The position numbers were made by a program, and so were the translations under genes. DNA of 64,000 bases from Rosellinia necatrix (lineage: Eukaryota; Ascomycota; Sordariomycetes; Xylariales; Xylariaceae): positions 992,001 through 1,056,000 of the forward strand of contig JAGYVD010000010.1 of NCBI GenBank assembly GCA_021209875.1. Reading direction: 5' to 3'. The notes under the pieces were generated by a model, which did not search any database, was not told the DNA's origin, and saw nothing but the letters and a program-made list of their open reading frames with translations. This document shows positions 1-11,960 of the stretch, piece after piece (position 1 is the first letter of the stretch; every line of letters begins with the position of its first letter).

Positions 1-1195
1 CTGGGTAGGTATATAACTACATAGTACACTACGGAACTCACATTTGGTCGCTACTGAGGAACTTTAGTGACAAATGTTGGGCTTGAATAGCGTCTCCCAA
101 ACCCGCCAGGCTTTCACTACTTCTGTATAGTACCTGGAAGCTTCGGGACTGAAACCACGCCAAAACATAAACCTTGGATATTAAGCCAGATGAACTAACC
201 TCGTCCTGATCTAGCTTCTTGGCATATTATGTCAGCTACCGGTAGTGATCTAGGGCGTAATGGAAACCCCAGTTCAGGGCTCCCGGTCACGACCGGGGTT
301 ACCTCAAGAAGTGGATGTTACCAAGTGTAGGTAAAATACATACGGTAAGGTTCACTGATCTGATAATGTTCATCGTACGATCCCATTTTAGCCCTCCTCG
401 CCGCGGATAAGCAAGCTACGTATAAGTGGTTATGGTAGGGTAAAAGCGGAACATCCGTGTGTAAACAGCAATGCTCACACTAAGTTAGTTATCGAGAACT
501 GACCGTGGATTGTGTGTGCTCTGTGTGTGCTCGATACACACTGAGAGAAGGTCAAGAACATAGCCTACTTCTTACAGCAGACTAGCACGCCGACATGGGC
601 TTGGCCTTGCTTGTCTCATTTCCCGAGCATGCGCGTGTCTCAGCTACAGGCAAGGGTTGCACCCATCACTCACGCACCCAAGGATTCGTTCTCTCCCTGT
701 CCTACAGTACACTACTACATACACCACCGCACTCTGCATGGGACTCTGCAATATTGACTACATCGACCAACTCAGCCTATCATGGCCAAGCTCTATTTGC
801 CAAGACACGAGCCAAGGTACACTAAGCTTCTGTTCGGCACCTCCACAATCAAAGACCTGCCCAGCAGAGAGACAGTCAGCCTCATCCACAAAAGATACTA
901 GAGGTGCTATTTTGGGTGAATTGCCCACAGCCAACCCCGGCATGGCACCCTTTTCGCAAACGTAATGCAGGATGATCCAAGACTCAGGCATCGTTCATGG
1001 GCGGGATGCCAGGGAATGGGTCGAGCTGAGCCGTGAGGCGAATGGGATATATAAACCGATCGAACGCTTCGTGAAGATGATCTCTTCTTTTTTGCTCCCC
1101 ACCCCTCTCACCACATTCATTCATTCTTTTGACGCTTTAGCATTTCGCTTCTCGAAACATCTTCGTTGTTCCGTCTCGCAATCCAATCATTCAAA
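1..1195. other. Gene-free left end and upstream region of the HD gene
   Basis: No coding region supported. Short open frames around 595-991 overlap each other on both strands and have neither splice signals nor family likeness. The last 150 bases hold a TATA-like element and a pyrimidine-rich stretch (about 1083-1140), as expected for the promoter of the gene starting at 1196. Confidence 0.5.
1048..1055 (+). promoter_or_regulatory. TATA-like box upstream of HD-domain gene
   Basis: TATATAAA lies about 140 bases before the ATG at 1196 and is followed by a CT-rich stretch, a common arrangement in highly expressed fungal genes. Assignment rests on position and sequence only. Confidence 0.4.
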
Positions 1196-2099
1196 ATGAA
1201 GTTCACCGGTGTTGTTTCCGCCCTGGCCCTTGCCGGCGCCACCATGGCTGCTCCCTCCAAGCGCTCTTGCGTCCCCCGTGGCGAGCTCCCCACCACCACC
1301 ATCGCTGGTGTCGAGGTCGTCAACACCCAGATCGTCCAGGATGCCCTCAAGCTTGTTGAGGTCTTCAACGAGCTCCAGCCCTACCTGTACAACCACGTTC
1401 TCCGAACCTGGTTGCTCGGCGCTGCTGCCCTGAACAACAACGCCACCCTCAAGGCCTCCGTCGATCTTGAGCTCCACGCCATTGGATCTCTCCTCCACGA
1501 TCTGGCCTGGGATCGTAAGTTTTAAACCGCATCTCTTTTTTATCTCAACGTCCCCGTGCAATCTGCCGTCGTCTAACACGATTTTATCTCCAGAGCGTGA
1601 CAACAGCCCCTTCAACTCCCGCCAGTACCGCTTCGAGATCGAGAGCGGTGTCGCTGCCGTGAACTGGATCAAGGCCCACCCCAACGGTGGTGAGTGGGAC
1701 GAGGCCCGTCTCGAGAAGGTCTACGATGGTATTGCGCTCCAGACCATCATCGGCCTGTCCGACTTCAAGAACATCGACACCCAGTGGATCGTCAAGTCCA
1801 TCGGCTTCGAGTTCCCCCAGCCACGGTCTCCCCTGATCCCCGAGCAGTTCTACGACAGCGTCCAGGGCACCTACTCCAACAGCACCCTGTTCCGCGGCAC
1901 CAACGACACCTTCACCCGCTTCGCCGTCAAGGACCCCGAGACCACCTACAACACCTTCCTGTCCGTCTTCGGTGACGAGTACGTCGCCGGTTACTCGGAG
2001 CAGGGACACCGTCTCTTCGACCTCATCCAGGGTGGCATCCAGCTCGAGCTCGGCCAGTACCCCGACGTCCCCTTCACCCCTCTCCCTCCCGTCGCCTAA
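1196..2099 (+). CDS. Secreted HD-domain protein, cyanamide hydratase-like family
   Basis: Two exons, 1196-1514 and 1594-2099, joined over a 79-nt intron with GTAAGT donor and CAG acceptor, give 274 aa. Residues 1-18 form a signal peptide (MKFTG...ATMA), followed by a Lys-Arg at about 22-23 that could be a Kex2 site. The core resembles fungal HD-domain proteins related to cyanamide hydratase: YNHVLR around residue 67, an LLHDL motif with His101-Asp102, a YRFEIESGVAAVNWI block and a GIALQT block. Family members usually have ALHT at the last position, so a conserved histidine appears replaced by glutamine, and catalysis may be altered or lost. HD proteins use the His/Asp residues to bind divalent metal. 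Export of such a domain is less usual than a cytoplasmic location. The substrate cannot be read from the sequence. The start is chosen because it opens the signal peptide. Confidence 0.8.
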
Positions 2100-3417
2100 A
2101 TGGGCGTGGTCGCACCTCTCTAATGAGATAATATTCTTGTAACTACGTTTACCTATAAAATAGACTTGATCTGAGGTGGTCACAATCATGAGCGTTCTTC
2201 CCCTCCCGGTGTATCATTACACAATGGTTACTGGGATTGCAGATGTCTAGCGATGCAGAGGATTAAAAATAATGAATGAAGCCGTCAAACTATTCCCAAC
2301 ATCTCCATCTTTGCGCAACTCCTCGTGAACTAAATCTGATTTGCCTCTCGTTTATGATGTTGTTACTAATCTTGGCATAACTCTGTTTTTGCCTCTTTCC
2401 CGGCAGATAGCACAGCCGGGCTTACGATTCCTTACGGCCGCTTGGCTGCATCGGTATTCGCGATGCTGACCAGGGTTACGGGGCCATGCCAAGGCTCGAA
2501 GGATGCGCGTGAAGAAGACTTTGGAAGGGTTCCTGATTGGCGGCACCCGGGACCATCCCACCACCACTTGTCGACTAGCAACGCAATAGTAATCCGTCCG
2601 CCCTCTGCACAGTCGCTTAGGGCTCCATTCCGCGCGCGACGAAGGCACTGCCAAGTGGATATAAAGGATCTCTGTTCATTTCCGAGCCTGAGGTCAAATA
2701 TTAAATGGCCGACCGGTCTGGTCATCGCCCCGTCGATCACCGCGTCACAATGCCACACCCCACGAGCGATCCAAATATGATTGATGCGTGTCCTGGCACT
2801 CGGTTTTGTCTGTCTACGGTCTTTCTCTCGTAAGGGGCCCGTAAGCAACTCGTTACTTGTCCATTGTGAATATGTACTGTACAGTACGATAACGAGCCCA
2901 TTACCTAATGGCCCACCTCCCTCTGGTCTCGGGCAGCGAATAAGCTACTATTGACTGCAAACGATGCCAAGATCCCCGGAGCTTTTTCTGCACATACCAT
3001 ATTGAACCGCCACCGGCAACATCCGACCGAGCGAGCGAATGGCTGCATCCACACATCCACGACCTGTGTTTGCATGGGTCTGCCCAGGGTAACTTACTGT
3101 ACTGATCTCCATCGCCTGAACACACCACAATTGCCAAGCACCAACGAGAGCAAGGTGCTAGGAATGGCTAGATAGTTGCAATATAAGAAGATGCATATCT
3201 ACCTGGTACAGAGGTACAATTTAAAGTAATCAATGCCCATTACGCGTTGTTTGAAGCCGCAGCGAATCCAGTGATAAATATAGATCTTACTCTCAATATT
3301 TACACCTTTGTCGGAGTCGGGTTCAAAGTTGTAAGCCGGGAGTTGGTACAGGCACTTAGATAGTAGGTAGGCGTCTCAAATCGTTCTAGCCCATCTACAA
3401 ACTAAGCACCTATTATG
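2100..3417. other. Intergenic, no gene seen
   Basis: The HD gene's 3' region (AT-rich, about 2120-2165) is followed by sequence with only short, mutually overlapping open frames. No repeat, RNA gene or recognisable domain was found. Confidence 0.5.
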
Positions 3418-3782
3418 TCATCGCGAATACTTTAACCAGTCTACCGCATCATAAACTAACGAACATTGACATGGAACAAGGAATCTATTATCTATTATGT
3501 TAAAAGCCCTAAAATATCGGCCGCTGGCACAGCTCCCGCCCGACATCCATTGGTAGCCCGAGAAATAACCAATACGATGAAAGCTCCTCACTATTCGCCC
3601 GCAACACTCCAATTTACGGGTCTGTCTTAAATCTACAGGTACTTACGTCTATTAAGGAAGACGTTTGGCTGTTTGTTTTCATAGGGGACCAGTCCTCTGG
3701 ATGAAACCGTAGGTTTCGCGGCGATCCCGGCGCAGAGAATAGTAGTGAGCACACCAACGAGCACCTTCACTGTCCAGTTCAT
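3418..3782 (-). CDS. Candidate small secreted protein (effector-like), two exons
   Basis: Exon 1 (3782-3647) begins MNWTVKVLVGVLTTILCAG, a convincing signal peptide, and ends at a canonical GTAAGT donor. A 56-nt intron (3591-3646) ends in AATAG, and exon 2 (3590-3418) continues in frame to a stop, giving 102 aa. The mature part is rich in Gly, Tyr, Phe and Arg, with three cysteines (one in GGSC, two in a CQC motif) and no recognised domain. Neither half would be noticed alone. Size, secretion signal and lack of homology fit a fungal effector-like or orphan secreted protein. The branch point is weak, so the acceptor is less certain than the donor. The gene lies beside a Pth11-type receptor gene on the same strand. 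Confidence 0.5.
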
Positions 3783-4834
3783 GCTGTTAGTAACGGCCGA
3801 AGAGCGCGTCGTTCCGGTCTCGGCCAGTGCGTCAATATGGCGCATGAGGTTCAGGTCAGTAATTGTCGTAAGGCTGCTTCCAAGTCTTCCTAGTTGTTTC
3901 TCAACAAGTCGCAACGAGTAAGATTCTCAAACCTGGTTGTACATGTAACTGAGATTGGGAGAGGCGCTTTGTGCAACGGCTATTACAGCCTGGTTTGGAA
4001 GGCAATTGGTTCGTACTACTGCTCAGAGCAGAAACTTCCATAGGAGAATGGCAAGCATGTACTCTTATGAGTGTTTCATTATTTTCTCCCCCGCTTGAAT
4101 TGAATTGCCTGCTAAATCAATCAACCAAAGCCAACCCCAACCTAGTCCTGGACTTCAACGCAACTCGGCATTACTGTTGACCAGCGCTTTACATTATCGT
4201 GCATTTCGCGAATGCTGTGAATTGAGCAGATCTCCGCCCTTGCCCGTGTATCTAGTTAAATCGCATCAGTTCTAAGCCGTGAGTTCTACGAAGCATATAA
4301 TATTTGCACCCTTTCATGCTTCCCGTCTCTACTTGGACGCCGACATCAACGCCATTATTGATCACTTTGGTAATACCCCCCGCTCCTAAATATCGTTCAT
4401 GGACCTTCATCGCTATTATAGGTGACTATCCTATATGCAATATCTGTATACTTTCACCGCGCGAGACACCGTAGATAGGCCTGGCGCACGGCCTGGCTCT
4501 AACGACGGTTCATGAGCTCTAGAAAAGGACTTTTGATACGGTATATAGCTAGAAAGCCTAGTTTGTGGTGGCTTAATATTCTGCAAGACGGTGCCTGACG
4601 GACAGCCTAGACTATTTAACCTATCCATGTGGTCGAAAGCGTATGGTCATAACAAACCTCCTTAGTTGTAAGGCTAGATACATAATTTTATCACTCCGCA
4701 ACGCAGAAGACCTACTAGAACACTCGTTCATTCAACAAGTAGCCTCGTTGACCAGAAATCCGTTACGGTCCCACTAACCAGGGCTATGAGATAGAACCGC
4801 CCATGAAGGCATAGTGCCTGCGTCAATCCTCAAT
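3783..4834. other. Intergenic, no gene seen
   Basis: Between the small secreted protein and the receptor gene. Only short open frames (at most about 70 codons) without splice signals or family likeness, and no obvious repeats. Confidence 0.45.
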
Positions 4835-6214
4835 TTAGATCCAATCCCCACCATCTCTATGATGCCTCGCTAGCTCAATGCAATTAGTTACAGCAATACC
4901 ATGTGCATAATCTATAGGTATACTAGACGGTCCTTTCGATGTAGAAATATGTGTGGTATATCCATCCCTAGTACGCCTTCCGGGCGCGAAGTGAGTGCTC
5001 TCATATGCTCGCTCTGCATCAGATACTTTGGGCCCTCCCGATATCATGCGATATAACGGGCCCCATGTAGCGACTGACGTAGCCACAAATGCCGTCGTGC
5101 ATTCAACGACTGCGAGCAGGGTGGGCGCCACGACGGTCCCTGTTGAACGACTCAGTCAGCCAGACACGGTCATTATCAATGAATCGAAACAACTCAATAG
5201 ACTCACAGCTTTCATCTGCATTACCACTGATTTGGCGAATGTATGCTAACTGTACGGTGTTGACAATACAAGTGCTACCGTCGGTAAGTCGCTATTTCAT
5301 AAAAAGTACGTCGTAGGTCATACCTAGCCCCAGCGGCAAACACAAGTATAACCCCCAATTTCTTTCTCTTATCCAAATTTAATTTTCGAACGAGGGGAAT
5401 GGGCATCGTGAGTAGAACTATATCGATGAGAATGTTTTGGATATAGGCGATGAGGGCCTGGAGACTATAGTTGATACAGGTTCCGGGCAGCGTCAGATCC
5501 CATAAGCGGCCAAGCGGAATACATTGAAGGTCGCTAGATATGATGGTCTGGGCGGCGAGCGCAACCACAAACCCGGACATAACCCAGGTTAGGATGCAAA
5601 ACCATTTTGTATGGGCGAAGATAGACCTATACAGACTCAAGACGCTAAGCTTTAGCAATGCTACAACAACGGCATAGGTGTTTTCCGCTACGACATAGGT
5701 CTATCATGAGTCGGTGGGTGTCAGCAGGCGAGCCACGCACAAAATTCCGCCTATGCTAGTCGCACGCAAGACAAAGGGATTTCGAACCGGTGCTAGGCGT
5801 GAGCCCGGCCGAGTGGACAGGGGGGAGGGAGGGAGGTGGACAATGGGCACTGACGATAATGAGGAGACGAGGGTCGGAAACGAACACACTATGTCGACCG
5901 GCGCCGTAACGGGTACTCAGGGAAACCAGTGCACAGGTGGCAACAAAGAAAAACTACCAGGTCAGTCGAGGTATACACATAGTTCAACGAAACCAGGGAC
6001 CACACACCCAGGCGGCTACAGCGAGTTGATCGCTGGCGACAAGTCGCAGGGGACTTCGCTGTAGATGACGCGACAGGAGCCGCAGGGCGACGGAGGTGGT
6101 AGCCACGGCGAGGGCAATGGCACAGGCGGCGATGAGACCCGGTGCCCTGGTATCATCCGGACGCGCGAGCATCCATGCCAGATGCTCCGGCGATGATGAG
6201 GATGGTCCGGCCAT
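4835..6214 (-). CDS. Pth11-type seven-TM receptor-like membrane protein (fungal rhodopsin-like domain)
   Basis: Five exons splice cleanly: 6214-6008, 5953-5855, 5700-5324, 5274-5207 and 5139-4835, giving 351 aa. Introns are 54, 154, 49, 67 and have GTGTGT, GTCAGT, GTATGA and GTGAGT donors; the last has a CTGAC branch point. The spliced protein follows the family pattern in order: N-terminal TM with a VALRLLSRHLQ tail, SDQLAVAAW, the RYGAGRH motif, a VVAENTYAVVVALLKLSVL helix with LYRSIF, CIPLGRLWD near the conserved cysteine, LIDIVLLTMPIPLV with LNLDKRKKLGV, a DESWTVV loop, and VVECTTAFVATSVATWGPLYR as the last helix, then a hydrophilic tail of about 60 residues. No CFEM domain precedes it. 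Members of this family sense surface or nutrient cues in plant-associated fungi; the ligand here is unknown. No frame is broken, so it looks functional. Confidence 0.8.
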
Positions 6215-7248
6215 TTATTCGTCCGCACCGCGTATGGAAGCAAGCACGGATGCGCGATGGTGAATCCGGGGGGGCGGGATGATATGAGATATAAAGACCG
6301 CCATTGGCAGGGTTGCCTTGACCGGCACGGATGTCCGTTTACACTACGTTTCCCGCCGCTTATTTCATACCAGCTGTTACACGAGTCGTCAGTCTAAACC
6401 CCAAGGCGTTGCACACGATACGGGCCTGCGCCCAAGGCGCAAATCTGACGTCGATGTGGGAGGAAACACCCGGTTTTTGTTAGCAGCGTGATAGATGGCC
6501 GCGTACGGGCGCGCTGCCCCCTTTGCTGCCTTGTGCCGCATGTGGTCCTATGATATATACATCCTTGTAGAACTCATCACCGGATATATCCCAAAGCCAA
6601 CGCAGCTACCGTGTTGTAGCATTGCTGTCCCCTTCGACCAATTCTCAAGATCGAGTAGTATCAACCGATGCTCAAATGCAGCTTGCATGAGTAGTGTTTG
6701 AGATGGCGTAGGTCTCCCACCGTAATATGCGCCGCAGCTAGCTGGTAGGTTGCATCCATATTCCGTTTGGGGTTTGATGCAGCGAGGAGTTACATGACTG
6801 AACCTATTGATAGATCCTAACTACTCCGGGATCAACGGTAGCCACTTGTGGCATCCGCCATAACTAACCACTGCAGGCTGCAGCATACAATGATGGCTAA
6901 CCCCCACACAGCCTGCTTCTATGCGGTTAGCCAACTTTCATCCATACACTGCAGTCGTTTCCATGGACAGCTGGCGGCCATGAGTCCATTACTCGAGCGT
7001 TTTGGCGCGTCCGTTGGATAGGAACAGCGTGGTACACATTCATTCCTTCTGCTTGCGCTCCTTCAGGCTTCTACTACATTATTGTACGACACCATCAAAC
7101 TCAACATAGATAGCTAGAATATCCTACCGATATTCGGACTGCATAGACACTGCCGAAATTCGAGTCGGGCTCGGCTGAAAGCGTCTTCCTGCCGAATCCT
7201 GCCGAATCGTCTGTCGTGGATTATATCGCCGCTCTCGTCGATCCCCAG
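6215..7248. other. Intergenic between receptor and NLR relic
   Basis: Divergent upstream region: receptor on the minus strand, NLR relic on the plus strand. No supported gene. Confidence 0.45.
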
Positions 7249-10200
7249 ATGGATCACCAATCACGTGTACATGATGATTATACTGTGGGATGGATTTGCG
7301 CACTGCCAAAGGAACAGACAGCGGCGACCGCTATGCTAGACGAGAGGCACGCCAACCTACCCAGGCTACCAAACGACCACAACATATACACACTGGGTTC
7401 TGTTGCCGGTCATAACGTTGTGGTGGCTTGCCTCCCCAAGGGCAAAATTGGCACGACCTCCGCGGCAGTAGTAGCCACTCGGATGGTGAATACCTTCCCA
7501 TCTATCAAATTCGGCCTAGTGGTTGGCGTAGGTGACGGCATCCCCCCAAAGGTTCGACTTGGCGATATTGTAGTTGGGACACCAACTGGCCAATACCCCG
7601 GAGTAGTGCAATGGGATCTAGGCAAGGAGGAGAAGGGGAACAAGTTCGTACGAACCGGCTCATTGAGCAACCCCCCCAGCCTACTACTTAGTGCGGTATC
7701 GAAGTTAGAAACGGAGCACGAGTTGAGCGGATCAAGGATACCAGATTATCTCAAAGAGATGGCATCAAAATACCCTCGTTTGGCATCTAAATATTTAAGG
7801 CCTGAATCGTTTCAAGACATTCTGTTCAAGGCGGATTACGACCACAACGAGTCGGTCCCAGGTCATGCCTCGCTCGAGGGGGGAGAAGAGGACAAGGAGG
7901 AAGAGAGTTGTCGATATTGCGATAAGACCCAAGTTGTTCGGAGGAAGCCCCGAGAAATGCGTGTGCATTACGGACTAATTGCCTCCGGCCATCGTGTCAT
8001 CAACAATGCCACTTTCCGGGACGAGTTACGCCAAGGCCTGAGAAACGAGTTACTCTGTGTCGAAATGGGGGCAGCTGGATTAGCAGACAACTTTCCTTGT
8101 CTTGTTATACGAGGGATTTGTGCTTATGCAGACTCGCATAAAAACACGGCCTGGCAGGAACACGCAGCCGCCCTGGCTGCGGCATATGCCAAGGAGCTTC
8201 TAGGATGCATCCAGCCCATTGATGTCAAGGGAGAGCGGCGAGTTGAAGACACGCTTGCTAGCAGTCAGTAGATGGATCCCAAGAACTCACCGAGTTGTAG
8301 CAATGGGGTTTTCCTAACCAGCCGGCAGTTTCCCGTGATATATCTTCTATCAAGGAGGACATGACCAACATAAGGACTTGTTTAGACAAGACAGAGAATC
8401 CTAGGGTCCTCGATTGGCTCTCGCCGGCTGACTATAGGACTCGGCAAAATGATTGCCTCAGAAGGCGGCAACAGGGGACGGGGCGGTGGCTCCTTGACGT
8501 ATCGAGACCGGATAGAGAAGCCAAACAAGACGCTATTGTGTCAAGAGATCCCCAAGGCTGGAAGGACAAGACCGACAGCAATCGCGGTAATGACCACGAG
8601 GAAATGTATCGCGATGATGCCGCTGCTGTGATAACCTAGGTGTAATTACTGCAGCTATAAGCGTCAGAACGAGCAAGCCGCGGAAAACCTGCTGTCTAGA
8701 GTATACCAAAACGGCTGACTCAGATCCCACCTCCAGGTCTACCGCGCTGGCTAAAGAACTCTGCGAACAGCACAACCCAAAGCGTACCAGTCCATCATTA
8801 GACGAAATCGTCAAAGCACTCGAACTAATTATCGACCGGCTTCCCAGGGGTTTGTTCTTGTTGATGTCCCCGATGAACGCCGAATTTTGGGTAGCTCTCA
8901 GACGAAGTTTTGTCGGCGGTTTTCAACATTTAGAGGAAGGAAGGTCTGTGCGAATCTCTCGTGGCCTCGGGACATCTACGGAGATCAGGGGCGAATTCGA
9001 AGGAGCATTATCGCTAGAGATCCATGCCACCGGGTATGACATTCGCATGGACTTCCAAGCCCACTCAGTCGAGCTTCCGAAATTCATCACCAGCCAATCC
9101 AGCCTCCAATATAGCACCACAATACGCAAAACAAGAGCCGTTGATATAATGCACCCATACTTGAAACTAACGTATTTCTCTCACTCATCCGTTTAGCGAT
9201 TTCCTCGCTCAACTCCATTATGCTCTACTCGTTGGCAAAGATACGCGTAGAGCTAATAGGGACTATTACAAGAGTTAGAGACTAGGTTTCCTGCTGACGA
9301 CGATGTTTATAGGTCCGCCATAAAACGAATCGAAGGACAACTCCGAGACCAACCAGAGCGTGTCAAGTAAATCCTGATGTGATAATACTTGCGAAAAGGC
9401 CATAAACAACACAGGGCACTCCAGCATGCTCTTGTCGTGGTGGCTAATGGGTCGTAGTTTGATAAACATACCATTGAATATTAAATACATGGTCTCCGTG
9501 TGTGCAACCGATACAAGAGCAAATGGTTTCCCAGCGCGGAGCTGTCTGTTACAACAACCTGTACCACCTACCTGTTCTACTGGGCGTTTGCGAACGGGTA
9601 TGCTAAGACGGACGAAAATTTCGATACACGGTTCAATTTGTACCCGTTTTACCAATACGACGCCTGCAACCGGGGACGCCGTAACTGGGCGGTGTCAGCA
9701 TTCTTGGATATTATTTCTTTTTCCCGGACGCCGGCTCAAGTTAAAGTAGCAATCTAAACACTTGCAATTTTGGCGATCGATATGCTTGGAATGCACCCGG
9801 AGAGGAATTCCCAAATAAAATGGTAAGAGTGCAGCTCACGGCGGCTCTACTTGCATCAATGGAGATGCAAAAGATGACGAGGGTAAGACATCGTTATTTG
9901 TGACGACAGAAAACGGATACGGAAGCACAGCTAAGCTGTTACTTGCGATGCGTGCTAATCCTGATGCGAAATATTATTTGTAGGCGGACACTACTCACCT
10001 GTCAAACTGGTCGTCGGCCCTAATATACGGTAATGACGGTCGGATGCCGCTTGTGGGTGCAGCATTACATGGACGCGATAGCATAGCTAAGCTGTTACTT
10101 GTCAAGCCAGCCGTCGACCCTGATATACAATATCACTGCGGTCGTACGCCGCGTATATGGGCAGCAGAAAACGAACACGATAGCATAGTTAAGCTGTTGC

Positions 10201-10511
10201 TTGCTAAGCCGGCCGTCGACCCTACTATACGAGATTACTCTAGTAATACGCTGCTTCTATGGGCAGCAACATACAGATACGAAAACATGGTTGAACTATT
10301 ACTTGCTAATCCTGCCGTCGACCTTAATACTCGAAACGTGAACGGTCAGATGGCGCATGAAAAAGCAAAGGCCATGAATAGCAAAGCTATCGCTGGGATG
10401 CTACTTGCTGCAGAGGCTGCCTACGCTGCTGTAGATACTGTCGGCCCTGTTCCAGGAGAAGCTTGTGCCACCCGCCGAAAACCTAGAGAAGCTTTGATAC
10501 TGGCTAGGTAA
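7249..10511 (+). pseudogene. Decayed NLR-like gene: nucleoside phosphorylase - NACHT - ankyrin repeats
   Basis: Exon 1 (7249-8263) encodes an intact nucleoside-phosphorylase-like N-terminal domain: DYTVGWICALPKEQTAA, GHNVVVACLPKGKIGTTSAA, then the GVGDGIPPKVRLGDIVV loop, ending CVEMGAAGLADNFPCLVIRG. The intron 8264-8328 (GTCAGT donor, CTAAC branch) leads into a NACHT leader: CLDKTENPRVLDWLSPADYR and RRRQQGTGRWLLD. After that the gene is broken. The P-loop, normally GIPGAGKT, reads EIPKAGRT in another frame; Walker B survives as LVDVPDE in yet another; near 9368-9385 the ARM-like region has stops where Gln and Trp are expected. Further fragments (KWFPSAELSVTTTC, NLYPFYQYDA at 9510-9670) and three ankyrin repeats (10044-10430) complete the layout. 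Fungal NLRs of this kind act in nonself recognition and regulated cell death. The many G-to-A/C-to-T changes resemble repeat-induced point mutation. Confidence 0.85.
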
Positions 10512-11960
10512 CTACAGGGGCTACGGCAGTTGTTAAGGGCTAGATGGGGGATAAATACATTCTTGTAGTTTTTATCCTGCGATTGATGTACATATGGGAC
10601 CCGACTAATGGCCTTGCCTCTGTAAAAGACACCAATCGTGACATAACTTATCCGAGGTAGATTACATGCCTTTCGATTCAGGCGCGTGGCGGCATGGCCG
10701 ACAATCGTCAATCGCGCCTTCTTTAGACGACATTCGTCTGCCTACCGGAGACAATGTGTTACGTTAAAATATTGCTTTTCTTCAGCTCCCTGGTGTTGAC
10801 ATCGCTAGGCTCGTAGGACTTCAAGCAAATAAGCGTGCATATATATTGCCCGTCTCGATTCTTGGCGCGTCGCGATGCAACGGGGCCGTTCCATGATTAA
10901 TCAGCCCGCGCCATGTAATATGGGATTTCGTTAAACAGCTCTAGAGTTACCGGGTGTGAGGTGCCCAACAGTCTTTCTTAGATCTAGTTCGTATCCCCGA
11001 CTTCAAGACTTCAAAGGGGGTGGACCAGGGCCGACCGTTTTTAGTATGGGGTTCTATAACTTACACAGTTCTAACCATCGGCCACCCGGAGCTTATCCCA
11101 GCAATGCAAAGACGCCTCAGGACTTTCTTATACGCTGCCAACACTCGAAAAGTTATGGTTTGGACCCCAATATCTTATTCCCTTCCCCTGTCCAAGCCGC
11201 GAAATCCCGTTGGCTAATACATACCATCATCGATAGATTCCCGGTGTGCTTACTTAGGTATGTCAATCTGACCCCCAGCCGTCCCAGCACCGGATAATTG
11301 CATCGACAGATCGCTAGGATCGGGATAGCGTCCATCGTGACAGTTGTCAACTTCACATCTGATTATGATTTAATTCGGCGCCATCATATTCATATTTCAG
11401 CTCTACGGTAAAAGAAAGCATATTCAGCCTCAAACCATTGTGATATTTAATCAATGGCCGCAGAACGAGTCTGTGCGCCATCGTGGCTACCTGTATCCGC
11501 TAAGTCATGAAGGCTTCTCGCATGTCTCGTCCCAGTTGTTCCGGCATCGCCAGATCATGAACCCAAAGAGGCAATATTTAATGCCCGCGGAGTGCCATTG
11601 TACCAGCAACGAATTGCAAACCCCTTCAGGTCCTAGCTGAATATGCATGCGTTGTGTTGTCCCTGACACCTCCATCTACGTTGGTGCCGTTGCATCGATG
11701 ATAGCTGGTCGGGAGTCCTGCCTTGTGCTCCGGTCCTCACGCGCCTTGGCCATCTCCACCAGACACTCGGATGGGGTTGTTCTTCTGCTCAGAGAAGCGC
11801 GGAATAGCGTTGTTCTCATACGGCGAGCAGCACTTACTTGCCTGGGGTTACATGGAATAGAGGCTTCTTGGGTGTATAAAAGCTTCGCATACTCCCCGTG
11901 AAATCCTGCCTCCTAGTTCCTCACACCACCCTACCACGACAGTCCTAACTTGTCTTCAAT
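10512..11960. other. Intergenic, upstream of FG-GAP protein gene
   Basis: No supported gene. Two overlapping open frames at 10956-11297 and 11020-11217 look somewhat protein-like (one reads VWTPISYSLPLSKPRNP) but are short, lack splice signals and match no family I recognise. They may be relics. The end of the stretch is the promoter of the gene at 11961. Confidence 0.45.
11875..11881 (+). promoter_or_regulatory. TATA box of FG-GAP-like secreted protein gene
   Basis: TATAAAA sits about 80 bases before the ATG at 11961, with a CA-rich stretch (about 11915-11945) between, which fits a TATA-driven fungal promoter. Confidence 0.5.

Noticed and set aside
1187..2189. Long antisense frames over the HD gene
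   Set aside because: Val/Gly/Asp-rich translations mirror codon bias of the sense strand.
10956..11297. Possible degenerate gene
   Set aside because: Two overlapping frames look protein-like, but no family was recognised and no splice signals join them.
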